Shown here: positions 1 through 5,712 of the stretch, piece by piece
How the letters are laid out: every line of letters begins with the position of its first letter
Numbering within the stretch: position 1 is the first letter of the stretch
Assembly: GCA_963205465.1 (NCBI GenBank)
Contig: CAUJKG010000272.1
Coordinates: 1 to 7,820 of the forward strand
Length of the DNA stretch: 7,820 bases
Reading direction: 5' to 3'
From: Pseudomonadota bacterium
GTDB taxonomy: Bacteria; Pseudomonadota; Alphaproteobacteria; Rhizobiales; Xanthobacteraceae
Program-made: the position numbers and the translations under genes
Notes under the pieces: generated by a model
Seen by the model: only the letters and a program-made list of their open reading frames with translations
The model's database searches: none
Told to the model about the DNA's origin: nothing

Positions 1-141
1 CTGGCCTTCATGTTCGAAACCCGGTTCCGTCAGCGCGTGACCAAGTACGCGGCGACTTCGCCGGCCTTGCAGGACGACTACATCGACTGCTGGTCCGGCC
101 TGAAGACGCACTTCGACCCGAAGCAGCGCGAGCCCAAGTGA
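1..141 (+). CDS. hmgA: Homogentisate 1,2-dioxygenase, C-terminal fragment
   Basis: Only the last 46 codons are in the window; the reading frame is open from base 1 to the TGA at 139-141. The peptide begins LAFMFETRF and contains LQDDYIDCWSGLKTHFDP. This is the characteristic C-terminal end of homogentisate dioxygenase, an Fe(II) cupin enzyme that opens the ring of homogentisate to maleylacetoacetate in tyrosine and phenylalanine breakdown in the cytoplasm. The metal-binding residues lie upstream and cannot be checked here. A FAH-family gene follows 34 bp downstream on the same strand, which is the expected partner for this pathway and strengthens the call. The family assignment is from recognition of this C-terminal motif, not from a search. 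Confidence 0.85.
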   Translation: MAFMFETRFRQRVTKYAATSPALQDDYIDCWSGLKTHFDPKQREPK

Positions 142-159
142 AGAAACAGAAAAAGTAAG

Positions 160-168
160 GAAACGGAA
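160..168 (+). promoter_or_regulatory. Ribosome binding site of the FAH-family gene
   Basis: The 34-bp gap after the dioxygenase stop is purine-rich and contains AAGGAAAC and a second GGA about 8-10 bases before the ATG at 176. No promoter is visible in the gap, so the gene is probably co-transcribed with the dioxygenase gene. Confidence 0.5.
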
Positions 169-175
169 TAAAGTA

Positions 176-1177
176 ATGAAGCTCGCTTCCCTGAAGGAAG
201 GCCGCGACGGCCAGCTGATCATCGTGTCGCGGGATCTCACCCGCTATACCGACGCTACCGCCTCGCTCCAGGTCGCCCTCGAGCATTGGGAGGAAGCGGA
301 GCCGGAGCTGCGCGAGATCGCGAACGCGCTCGAAGCCGGCAAGATCGACTCGGCGCCCTTCGATCCCGCCGATTGCGCGGCCCCCTTGCCGCGCTCCTTC
401 GGCTGGGCCGACGGTTCAGCTTACGTCAATCACGTCGAGCTCGTGCGCAAGGCGCGCAACGCCGAACTGCCGGCGAGCGTCTGGACCGACGCGCTGATGT
501 ATCGCGGTGGCTCGGATCGCTTCCTCGGACCGCGCGAGCCTTCGAAATTCGCCGATGCCGCGTGGGGCATCGACTTCGAAGCCGAAGTCGCGGTGATCGT
601 CGATGACGTGCCGATGGGCGTTTCCGCGGAAGAAGCGCGGAAGAAGATTCTGCTCGTCATGCTCGTCAATGACGTGAGCCTGAGGAACCTGATCCCGGGC
701 GAACTCGCGAAAGGCTTCGGCTTCTTCCAGTCGAAAGCGCCGACCGCCTTCTCTCCGGTTGCGGTAACGCCTGACGAACTTGGCGAAGCGTGGGATGGCG
801 GCACGCTCAACCTGCCGCTGCTCTCCTATGTGAACGGCAAGCCGTTCGGGAAACCGAACGCCAAAACCGACATGACCTTCGACTTCGGCAAGCTGATTGC
901 GCATGCCGCGCGCACGCGGCCGCTTTCGGCGGGTATGATCGTCGGCTCCGGCACAGTGTCGAACAGGGACGCCGATGGCGGCCCGGGCCGGACCATTGAA
1001 GACGGTGGCGTCGGCTATTCCTGCATTGCCGAAATCCGCGCGGTCGAAACCATCCGCCACGGCAAGCCTTTGACCCCGTTCCTGTCCTTCGGCGACCGCG
1101 TGAAAATCGAAATGCTCGACGCCAAAGGAAACTCCATCTTCGGCGCAATCGATCACGAAGTCGAAAAAGCCGGCTGA
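176..1177 (+). CDS. Fumarylacetoacetate hydrolase family protein (probable fumarylacetoacetase)
   Basis: This 333-residue protein belongs to the FAH superfamily. Its likely reaction is hydrolysis of fumarylacetoacetate to fumarate and acetoacetate, the last step of homogentisate degradation in the cytoplasm. Visible family signatures are the metal-binding acidic pair in GIDFEAEVAVI (E135 and E137), the following LVNDVSLRN segment (D166), QSKAPTAFSPVAV with K188, and the late GSGTVSN motif at 257-263. The length fits the shorter bacterial type of about 330 residues rather than the ~420-residue eukaryotic enzyme. The ATG at 176 is preceded by a purine-rich Shine-Dalgarno region. It lies directly downstream of the homogentisate dioxygenase gene, which supports the pathway role. 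The gene for maleylacetoacetate isomerase is not in the window. FAH-family members also act as acylpyruvases or in other meta-cleavage routes, so exact substrate rests on context. Confidence 0.88.
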   Translation: MKLASLKEGRDGQLIIVSRDLTRYTDATASLQVALEHWEEAEPELREIANALEAGKIDSAPFDPADCAAPLPRSFGWADGSAYVNHVELVRKARNAELPASVWTDALMYRGGSDRFLGPREPSKFADAAWGIDFEAEVAVIVDDVPMGVSAEEARKKILLVMLVNDVSLRNLIPGELAKGFGFFQSKAPTAFSPVAVTPDELGEAWDGGTLNLPLLSYVNGKPFGKPNAKTDMTFDFGKLIAHAARTRPLSAGMIVGSGTVSNRDADGGPGRTIEDGGVGYSCIAEIRAVETIRHGKPLTPFLSFGDRVKIEMLDAKGNSIFGAIDHEVEKAG

Positions 1178-1196
1178 GGCATACGCCGAGGCGTTG

Positions 1197-2393
1197 CTAC
1201 GATCCGGCGATTTCAGGAATGCGCTCGGCGGGGGGCGTATTGCGGGAGCGCCCTACTCTCGGCAATCCATCGATGACGACCATGCCGATGCCGGGAAGGT
1301 CTCCGAGTTGGACCGCCTCCAGAAGATTTTTCCCGGCCGACCCCTGCGGCTTGTCCATGAACGCGAAATCGGCGGCGCGTCCAACCTCGATAATTCCTGC
1401 ATCGAGGTTGCGCATCCGCGCCGTGTTTCCGGTCGCAAGACAGAAAGCGGTTTCCGCCGCGAGATCTCCCATCGAGCTCAGCATGCTGATCATGCGGACG
1501 ATGCCGAGCGGCTGAACACCCGATCCCGCAGGACTATCGGTTCCCAGGATGACGCGATGAAGCTGATTCATTTCATGCGCCATCCGCAGTGTCACCAGCG
1601 CAGCGCGAGAGTTTCCATTATGGACGATCTCCAGGCCCCGCTTGCAGCCTTCGCAAATGCAACGGATTTCGCGATCCGGAAGCGCCGTGGGCCCTCCGTT
1701 CAGATGACCGACAACATCGGTATCCGCTTCGAGCACAACCTCGGACGCGATCAACCCCGAACCGGGGATGGAAGGTCCTCCGGTATGGATTGTCGATTGG
1801 ATGCCATATTTCCGCGCCCAGCTTACCATTCTGCGCGCCGTTGGGCCGTCCTTCACGCCGCCGAGCCCCACTTCTCCGAGTAGCTTGACGCCGGCGGCTG
1901 CGAGTTCCTTGAAATCTTCCTCCACCATCTCCGGCTCGATCACCGGAGCGCCGGCATGAATCTTCACGCCGCTCGGTCTGAAGTTCGAGAAGATGCGCTG
2001 GGAGGAGATCGCCAGCGCCTTGAGCCCGACCACATCGCGCGGGCGGCCCGGCATGTGCATCTCTCCGGCGGAGATCATGGTGGTGACGCCGCCGTTGAGC
2101 GTGGAGTCGATCCAGTTCAACTGGTTCTGACGCGGGGTCCAATCCCCCGCAGCAGGATGGACATGACTGTCGATCAGGCCGGGCGTGAGTGCGGCTCCTT
2201 TTGCATCGATGACGAGATGCGCTCCGTCTTGATCGATATCTTTCGACTTTCCGATCGCGGCTATGCGGCCGCCGATCGCAACGATCGTATCCGCATCCAA
2301 CAGCGGTTCTTCAATCTTGCCACTCAGCAGAAGACCGATATTGCGGATGACAAGCTTATGATCGGGAGCAGTCGCTTCTGAAGCAAGTTCCAT
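1197..2393 (-). CDS. Enamidase-like metal-dependent amidohydrolase
   Basis: This 398-residue protein is an amidohydrolase-superfamily enzyme that strongly resembles the enamidase of Eubacterium barkeri, which hydrolyses 6-oxo-1,4,5,6-tetrahydronicotinate to 2-formylglutarate and ammonium. An N-terminal beta-sandwich strand set (about 1-70) leads into LTPGLIDSHVHP with metal ligands H77 and H79. Further expected ligands are E174 in GEVGLGG (in the characterised enzyme, as I recall it, a glutamate replaces the usual carboxylated lysine), H203 in IHTGG, H230 in GHLNGG and D286 in GTDSPAGSG. Other shared segments are GGVTTMISAG, FRPSGVKIHAG and the C-terminal SRNTPPA. It is the last gene of the minus-strand operon, 25 bp after the PF06684 gene. 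Its ATG has GGAAG seven bases upstream. It converges with the FAH-family gene across 19 bp. All catalytic residues seem present, so activity is expected, but the substrate may differ from nicotinate intermediates. Confidence 0.85.
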   Translation of the reverse strand: MELASEATAPDHKLVIRNIGLLLSGKIEEPLLDADTIVAIGGRIAAIGKSKDIDQDGAHLVIDAKGAALTPGLIDSHVHPAAGDWTPRQNQLNWIDSTLNGGVTTMISAGEMHMPGRPRDVVGLKALAISSQRIFSNFRPSGVKIHAGAPVIEPEMVEEDFKELAAAGVKLLGEVGLGGVKDGPTARRMVSWARKYGIQSTIHTGGPSIPGSGLIASEVVLEADTDVVGHLNGGPTALPDREIRCICEGCKRGLEIVHNGNSRAALVTLRMAHEMNQLHRVILGTDSPAGSGVQPLGIVRMISMLSSMGDLAAETAFCLATGNTARMRNLDAGIIEVGRAADFAFMDKPQGSAGKNLLEAVQLGDLPGIGMVVIDGLPRVGRSRNTPPAERIPEIAGS

Positions 2394-2418
2394 CTCTACA
2401 CTTCCACTGTGCTATGCG

Positions 2419-3000
2419 TCAGCGCTGGCCATCGTGAACCGAGATCTTCTCCGGCAACAATCCGCCGAGGCGCGAATTCGGGCGCGGGCCGCTCGCCATG
2501 CCAAGACCGAACAGGAGTTCGTCTTTCCGCGGCGCATCCCAGATCGTCATTTCAGTTACGAAATGGTGGCCGCGCACGAAGGAAGCACGGATGTGGCCGA
2601 GCGGGATCATCAACCGTGCGCCGGGTCCGCCCATCGACTTCAGCGCGGGCACAATTGCTTTTGGACCGCCAAGTGCATCGCGCATCGCCCAGCCGCCCGC
2701 CTCATGCCAAACGGCGGCATGTTCGATTTCCCCGTCCTCTCCCACCATCATGCCCTTGCCGTAGGATTCGATATTTTCCTTGCCGCCCATCAATTTGATC
2801 AAGCCATCCGCAAGCTCATGCCCGAGCGCACGCAAGGCCGATTGAAACGGAATGAGGTCTTCTTCATAGCGGCCTGCGAATGGATTTCGCACCACAGCCA
2901 TCGCCACGCCGACAACAAGTTCCTTTTTCAGAACTGGGCCGCGGTCATGAAAAACCGTTTCTTTGCAGTATTTGACCTTGCGGACTTCATAACCAGCCAT
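2419..3000 (-). CDS. Amino acid synthesis family protein (PF06684, formerly DUF1185)
   Basis: This 193-residue protein matches the PF06684 'amino acid synthesis' family. The family is structurally related to the Bacillus-type chorismate mutase fold, but no reaction is established as far as I know. Typical segments are the N-terminal YEVRKVKYCKETVFHDRGP, NPFAG (39-43), the GKGMMVGEDGEIEHAA region (81-96), IPLGH (132-136) and a final GPRPNSRLGG block (171-180). There is no signal peptide or membrane segment, so it should be cytoplasmic. The ATG at 3000-2998 is chosen because GAGGAG lies seven bases upstream; an in-frame TTG at 3006 would leave one base to that site. This Shine-Dalgarno region overlaps the TGA of the WD40 gene, so translation is probably coupled. 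It sits between the WD40 and enamidase-like genes. The family name is not evidence of amino-acid biosynthesis; here a catabolic role is more plausible. Confidence 0.82.
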   Translation of the reverse strand: MAGYEVRKVKYCKETVFHDRGPVLKKELVVGVAMAVVRNPFAGRYEEDLIPFQSALRALGHELADGLIKLMGGKENIESYGKGMMVGEDGEIEHAAVWHEAGGWAMRDALGGPKAIVPALKSMGGPGARLMIPLGHIRASFVRGHHFVTEMTIWDAPRKDELLFGLGMASGPRPNSRLGGLLPEKISVHDGQR

Positions 3001-3011
3001 TTTCAAGCTCC

Positions 3012-4022
3012 TCAGCTATCCAGTTGAAACGAAATAATGCGGCCCACGCCGTCTTCGCAGCCGATTGCGATCGCCGCGCCATCGGACTTCCATGTCATTG
3101 CCGAAACGGGAGCGCCGCTCGCGTTCTTCAAAAGCATTTCTGCTTCGTCTTCGATCCGGATCAGAAGCACGGCGCCATCGGCATAGCCGACCGCGGCAAC
3201 CGCATGCTGCGGATGACAGGCGACCGCAGTCGCTTCCGCCCTGTAGCCCGCCAGCAGCACCGGAACATTGCTCAGCGGATTTTGCGCCTGGCGCACCGGC
3301 CACAACGCCAGATAGCGCGAGCCGCTGCTCGCGAGCCATTGCCCGGTCGAAGACCAGCTCACCGAACGCACCGCGCCCGAATAGCCATCCATTACATGCT
3401 CGCCGCCTTCCCGGAGACACCAGCCATGCAAAGCGGGATCGCGCATTCGCGTCACGACGAAATCGCCTTCGGGATGAAAAGAGATGCCGGTATGCATCCC
3501 TTCGAATTGCAACGTCTTCTGCGCGCCACCTTCACGGCGCTCTAGGAGCGTCACGCCGTTATAATGCGCGACACCAAGATGCGCTTTTGCAAAAGCAAGA
3601 CCGCCTGCAGTGGATGGGAGATCGATCTCGTATTGCGCTTTGCCGGGCGCGCGCAGGAAGACTTGCTTGCCGGCTGCCCAGGCAATCGAGCCGTCGGCAT
3701 CCGCCGCGACATGATCGATCCAGCGGCGTTTGTTGTCCGTGGCAATCAGATTTGTTTCACCCGCAGGCGAAACCGCAATGATGCGGCCATCGTCTCCGCC
3801 TGCCACCAGAAATTCGCTGCTGCCTGCCGTCGATAGGAGCGAGCCTTCGAACAAGGCCAGCTTCTTTTCTTCCGCATTATGCCCGAACAGCAACAGATCG
3901 CTGTTTCCAAGAGCGAAGACCGCAGTATCGCCAATAAAATGAATGCGCTCGACCGCGGCATTTGCTTCGATCTTACGAATGCCTTCGACGTAAAATTTCT
4001 CTGCCGCGTTCATGAAGACCAA
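3012..4022 (-). CDS. WD40 repeat (beta-propeller) protein
   Basis: This protein of up to 336 residues is predicted to be a WD40-type beta-propeller. Repeat-like blocks include FLVAGGDDGRIIAVSPAG (71-88), ISFHPEGDFVVTRMRDPALHGW (180-201), VRSVSWSSTGQWLASSGSRYLALW (218-241), AVACHPQHAVAAVGYADGAVLLI (267-288) and VSAMTWKSDGAAIAIGCEDG (306-325). No signal peptide or catalytic motif is visible, so a cytoplasmic scaffold or binding role is likely. The blocks resemble a WD40 family that, from memory, is found in Rhizobiales next to CobW/COG0523 GTPase genes; no such GTPase is in this window. The start is ambiguous: TTG at 4022-4020 has GGGA eight bases upstream, whereas the ATG at 4013-4011 (residue 4) has no clear Shine-Dalgarno site. 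The 48-bp gap to the cyclase gene holds a strong hairpin. The partner and function are unknown. Confidence 0.75.
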   Translation of the reverse strand: MVFMNAAEKFYVEGIRKIEANAAVERIHFIGDTAVFALGNSDLLLFGHNAEEKKLALFEGSLLSTAGSSEFLVAGGDDGRIIAVSPAGETNLIATDNKRRWIDHVAADADGSIAWAAGKQVFLRAPGKAQYEIDLPSTAGGLAFAKAHLGVAHYNGVTLLERREGGAQKTLQFEGMHTGISFHPEGDFVVTRMRDPALHGWCLREGGEHVMDGYSGAVRSVSWSSTGQWLASSGSRYLALWPVRQAQNPLSNVPVLLAGYRAEATAVACHPQHAVAAVGYADGAVLLIRIEDEAEMLLKNASGAPVSAMTWKSDGAAIAIGCEDGVGRIISFQLDS

Positions 4023-4028
4023 AAGTCA

Positions 4029-4058
4029 AATCCCGGCGCCTTGTCCGGCGCCGGGATT
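4029..4058 (-). terminator. Perfect 12-bp intercistronic hairpin
   Basis: The arms 4029-4040 (AATCCCGGCGCC) and 4047-4058 (GGCGCCGGGATT) are exact reverse complements around the loop TTGTCC. The hairpin begins 13 bases after the cyclase stop codon on the minus strand and ends seven bases before the TTG that may start the WD40 gene. On the minus strand it is followed by TGACTTTT, a broken T-tract, so it could be a partial terminator. It could also be an mRNA-stabilising or processing hairpin that sets lower expression of the three downstream genes. The GGGA of its 3' arm could serve as the Shine-Dalgarno site for the WD40 gene, in which case folding would limit WD40 translation. Confidence 0.6.
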
Positions 4059-4070
4059 GAGCTGTCCGGC

Positions 4071-5003
4071 TTAGTCCCTGAGGCCGAAGGCCAGCGGACG
4101 AAGCGGCGCGCCGGTCGCTCCACGCAGGCGGATCGGAGCGCCGATGAAAGCGAACTCGTAAACCTTGTCCCGCGCCAGATCTTCGAGATTGAGGCATTCG
4201 ATCTGCGGCAGGCCGGCCTCGGTCAGGAAGTGGTTGTGCACCGGCAACCAGTTATTTTCGAAGTTCGAGGGCGTGTGCTCGACCGCCTCGTTGTCGGCGC
4301 CGACAGTCACGATGTTGTGGCTGGTGAGCCACTTCGCCGTTTCCAAAGAAACGCCCGGGCTGTCGCCGAACACCTTGGTGCCGTCAGGCCAGTAGCGCAT
4401 ACGGCCGGTGCGAAGGAGCGCAACATCGCCCTCGCGCAACTCGACCTTCTGCTTGGCGAGCGCCTGTTTGCAGTCGTCGATCGTGATCGCGTAGGAAGGC
4501 GGCAAGCACTCCAGGCCCTTGCTGGTCGCAACGTCGATCAGAACGCCGCGGGCGATCAGGGGAACGATCTGCTCAGCACCATTCTTCTGCCAGCCGCGGC
4601 TGCCGAGATGCTCGTCCGCATCATAGCCGTTGTAGATTTCGCGGCCGTAACCGAAGTGGTTGAGCGAGTCGATATGGGTGCCGGTGTGGGTGTACATCAG
4701 GATGACATCGCCCGAATAGCCGCAGCACAGGTTGTTCGCCTTGCCCTGGCCGTTCAGGTTGTCCACCACCGTACCGCGCGGCGTGTGCGTCATGTACATC
4801 TGATAGGCGGGATCGCCGGCAGCCTGAAAGCTCGGCATGCCGACGAAATAATCGACGCTCAGATCGTAAACGCGCGCGCCATCGACGCGCGACATGATCG
4901 CCGCGCGCGATTTCGCATCGATGCGATTGAGCTGGCCCTTCTGATCTTCCGGGCCCCAGGGGCTTTTGCCGACCTTCGGCGGCGTCTCGTAACGAAGAGC
5001 CAT
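4071..5003 (-). CDS. Cyclase family protein (kynurenine formamidase/isatin hydrolase-like metal hydrolase)
   Basis: This 310-residue protein belongs to the cyclase family (PF04199), metal-dependent hydrolases that include bacterial kynurenine formamidase and isatin hydrolase. The hallmark motif HTGTHIDSLNH is at 106-116, giving H106, H110, D112 and H116 as likely metal and catalytic ligands. ADNEAVEH (236-243) and HNHFLTEAGLPQIECLNLEDL (256-276) match the family's second conserved region. The N-terminal SPWGPEDQKGQLNRI segment marks the long (~310 residue) subgroup, longer than the ~210-residue KynB enzymes, so it is probably not kynurenine formamidase itself. The ATG at 5003-5001 has GAGGT five bases upstream, in sequence just after the Dabb stop codon, suggesting coupling. 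It is the second gene of the operon. The substrate is unknown; hydrolysis of a cyclic amide, formamide or ester is expected of the family. Confidence 0.85.
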   Translation of the reverse strand: MALRYETPPKVGKSPWGPEDQKGQLNRIDAKSRAAIMSRVDGARVYDLSVDYFVGMPSFQAAGDPAYQMYMTHTPRGTVVDNLNGQGKANNLCCGYSGDVILMYTHTGTHIDSLNHFGYGREIYNGYDADEHLGSRGWQKNGAEQIVPLIARGVLIDVATSKGLECLPPSYAITIDDCKQALAKQKVELREGDVALLRTGRMRYWPDGTKVFGDSPGVSLETAKWLTSHNIVTVGADNEAVEHTPSNFENNWLPVHNHFLTEAGLPQIECLNLEDLARDKVYEFAFIGAPIRLRGATGAPLRPLAFGLRD

Positions 5004-5013
5004 GGCGGACCTC

Positions 5014-5322
5014 TTACTTCACCGTCGCGTTGGAGAACTCGTAGTCGCAGACCGCGCGGTCGGCGAACATCGGCGTGAGCTTCTCGACGACTTCCTGATG
5101 GAACGGATGATCGGAATAGGTCTGCAGCGCTTCGAAGGAATCGAAGTCGCAAACCAGGCCGTAGTGCCAGAGGCCGCCCGAGTTGCCCTCTTCGCCGTGA
5201 TGCTTGTCCAGCGTCCAGGTGCGGATGCCCGGCACCTTTTTCGGCAGCTCATTCAGGATACGAAGGATTTCCTTCGGATCCGCGCCGTCCTTCACTTTGT
5301 ACAGGAAGATGTGACGTACCAT
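5014..5322 (-). CDS. Dabb domain protein (stress-responsive alpha/beta barrel, dimeric ferredoxin-like fold)
   Basis: This 102-residue protein is a single Dabb domain (PF07876). The N-terminal MVRHIFLYKVKDGAD (strand plus loop), a helix around 16-27, PGIRTWTL (31-38) and the segment WHYGLVCDFDSFEALQTY (52-69) followed by HPFH (72-75) match the family. Dabb proteins form dimers with a ferredoxin-like fold; relatives include cyclases, monooxygenase-like enzymes and proteins of aromatic or polyketide metabolism. No function can be read from sequence alone. Here it is the first gene of a catabolic-looking operon, 10 bp upstream of the cyclase-family gene, so it may act on the same or an adjacent intermediate. 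The ATG is preceded by GGGAG at eight bases. The promoter lies about 85 bases upstream. Confidence 0.82.
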   Translation of the reverse strand: MVRHIFLYKVKDGADPKEILRILNELPKKVPGIRTWTLDKHHGEEGNSGGLWHYGLVCDFDSFEALQTYSDHPFHQEVVEKLTPMFADRAVCDYEFSNATVK

Positions 5323-5404
5323 TGCAGTTCTCCCGCCTGTTTCACGAAATCGACCCCGAAGGCCGGAGCGGCCGCCGATCGTCGCTTTCCAGTTTCCTTT
5401 TGTA

Positions 5405-5423
5405 TCGTATATTTCTATATCGA
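5405..5423. promoter_or_regulatory. Operator-like imperfect inverted repeat inside the promoter
   Basis: The half-sites TCG-TATA and TATA-TCGA face each other: TCG at 5405-5407 pairs with CGA at 5421-5423, and the TATA cores pair with a one-base offset. The element covers the -10 box and most of the spacer of the predicted operon promoter, which is where a repressor would act. Its layout suggests a dimeric repressor such as a GntR- or TetR-type protein, but the family is a guess and no regulator gene is in the window. Confidence 0.35.
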
Positions 5424-5433
5424 ACTATGTCAA
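5406..5433 (-). promoter_or_regulatory. Predicted sigma-70 promoter of the five-gene operon
   Basis: On the minus strand, a consensus -35 box TTGACA (5433-5428) is followed after 16 bases by TATACG (5411-5406), a 4/6 match to the -10 consensus, in a locally AT-rich stretch. The expected transcript would have an untranslated leader of about 75 bases before the Dabb gene. Confidence 0.55.
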
Positions 5434-5446
5434 ACGCGGGCTCGGC

Positions 5447-5467
5447 GCGCAAAACCCGGTTTTTCGC
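5447..5467. promoter_or_regulatory. 21-nt near-palindrome upstream of the operon promoter
   Basis: AAAACC (5451-5456) and GGTTTT (5458-5463) are exact reverse complements around one central C, and GCG (5447-5449) pairs with CGC (5465-5467); only 5450/5464 mismatch. The centre is about 27 bases upstream of the -35 box on the minus strand. A one-base centre cannot form a good RNA loop, so a protein-binding site, for example for an activator, is more likely than a terminator. Confidence 0.4.
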
Positions 5468-5550
5468 GGAAGATTCTTGCCGGAACCCGCCGTTCGCGGC
5501 CGCGGCGCGCTGCAGCATCCACCTGCTCTAGCACTGCAGATCCGGCGTCC

Positions 5551-5580
5551 TTCGCATGCGCTCATGGCGCATGAAACGAA
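5551..5580. repeat. Inverted repeat (hairpin) in the divergent region
   Basis: CATGCGC (5555-5561) and GCGCATG (5567-5573) are exact reverse complements with the loop TCATG; outer TTCG (5551-5554) can also pair with CGAA (5577-5580) after a three-A bulge. It has no T-tract. It could be a regulator site or a leader structure if amidase transcription starts upstream of it. Confidence 0.4.
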
Positions 5581-5599
5581 GTGGCGCAGCGCGCGCGGT

Positions 5600-5619
5600 C
5601 CCGCTGCTCAAATAGCGGG
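5600..5619. repeat. Short inverted repeat upstream of the amidase gene
   Basis: CCCGCT (5600-5605) and AGCGGG (5614-5619) pair exactly around the loop GCTCAAAT. It lies just upstream of the weak amidase promoter candidate. Six G/C-rich pairs can arise by chance in DNA of this composition. Confidence 0.25.
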
Positions 5620-5628
5620 CTGAGCGCC

Positions 5629-5658
5629 TTGTGGCCCTGGGGCGGCAACGGATATATT
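5629..5658 (+). promoter_or_regulatory. Weak candidate promoter for the amidase gene
   Basis: TTGTGG (5629-5634, 3/6 of the -35 consensus) is followed after 18 bases by TATATT (5653-5658, 5/6 of the -10 consensus). It is correctly placed about 55 bases before the amidase ATG, but the -35 box is poor and the spacing is at the long end. Confidence 0.3.
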
Positions 5659-5712
5659 TCGCAATCAAATTAATCCTTCACCTTTGCGCACGCGCGACCG
5701 GACTCCTGATCC

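Larger units (their letters stand above)
5323..5712. other. Divergent intergenic control region
   Basis: This 390-bp stretch separates the start of the minus-strand operon from the start of the amidase gene. Around 5395-5435 and 5650-5685 it is clearly richer in A+T than its surroundings. It holds one good minus-strand promoter, an imperfect repeat inside that promoter, a near-palindrome, two hairpins and one weak plus-strand promoter, each listed separately. Short open frames cross it, but none has a convincing ribosome site or recognisable protein. I see no tRNA, known riboswitch or mobile element. Confidence 0.8.

Noticed and set aside
416..1156. 246-codon open frame antisense to the FAH-family gene
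   Set aside because: It is opposite a well-supported gene, has Arg-rich, low-complexity composition and no recognisable domain; high GC with few stops explains it.
1164..1196. Possible terminator between the convergent FAH-family and enamidase-like genes
   Set aside because: A short T-run follows on the minus strand, but only 3-4 bp imperfect stems can be formed, too weak to call.
1194..1883. 229-codon plus-strand open frame antisense to the enamidase-like gene
   Set aside because: It matches no family and lies entirely opposite a gene with clear catalytic motifs.
3879..5078. 399-codon plus-strand open frame antisense to the cyclase gene
   Set aside because: Its length is notable, but the sequence is Arg/Ala/Val-rich with no domain and the opposite strand carries the HTGTHID cyclase motif; it is a high-GC shadow.
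5322..5531. Short plus-strand open frame in the divergent region, including an inner ATG at 5427
   Set aside because: It overlaps the operon promoter and leader, has no good ribosome site, and the peptide looks like random translation.
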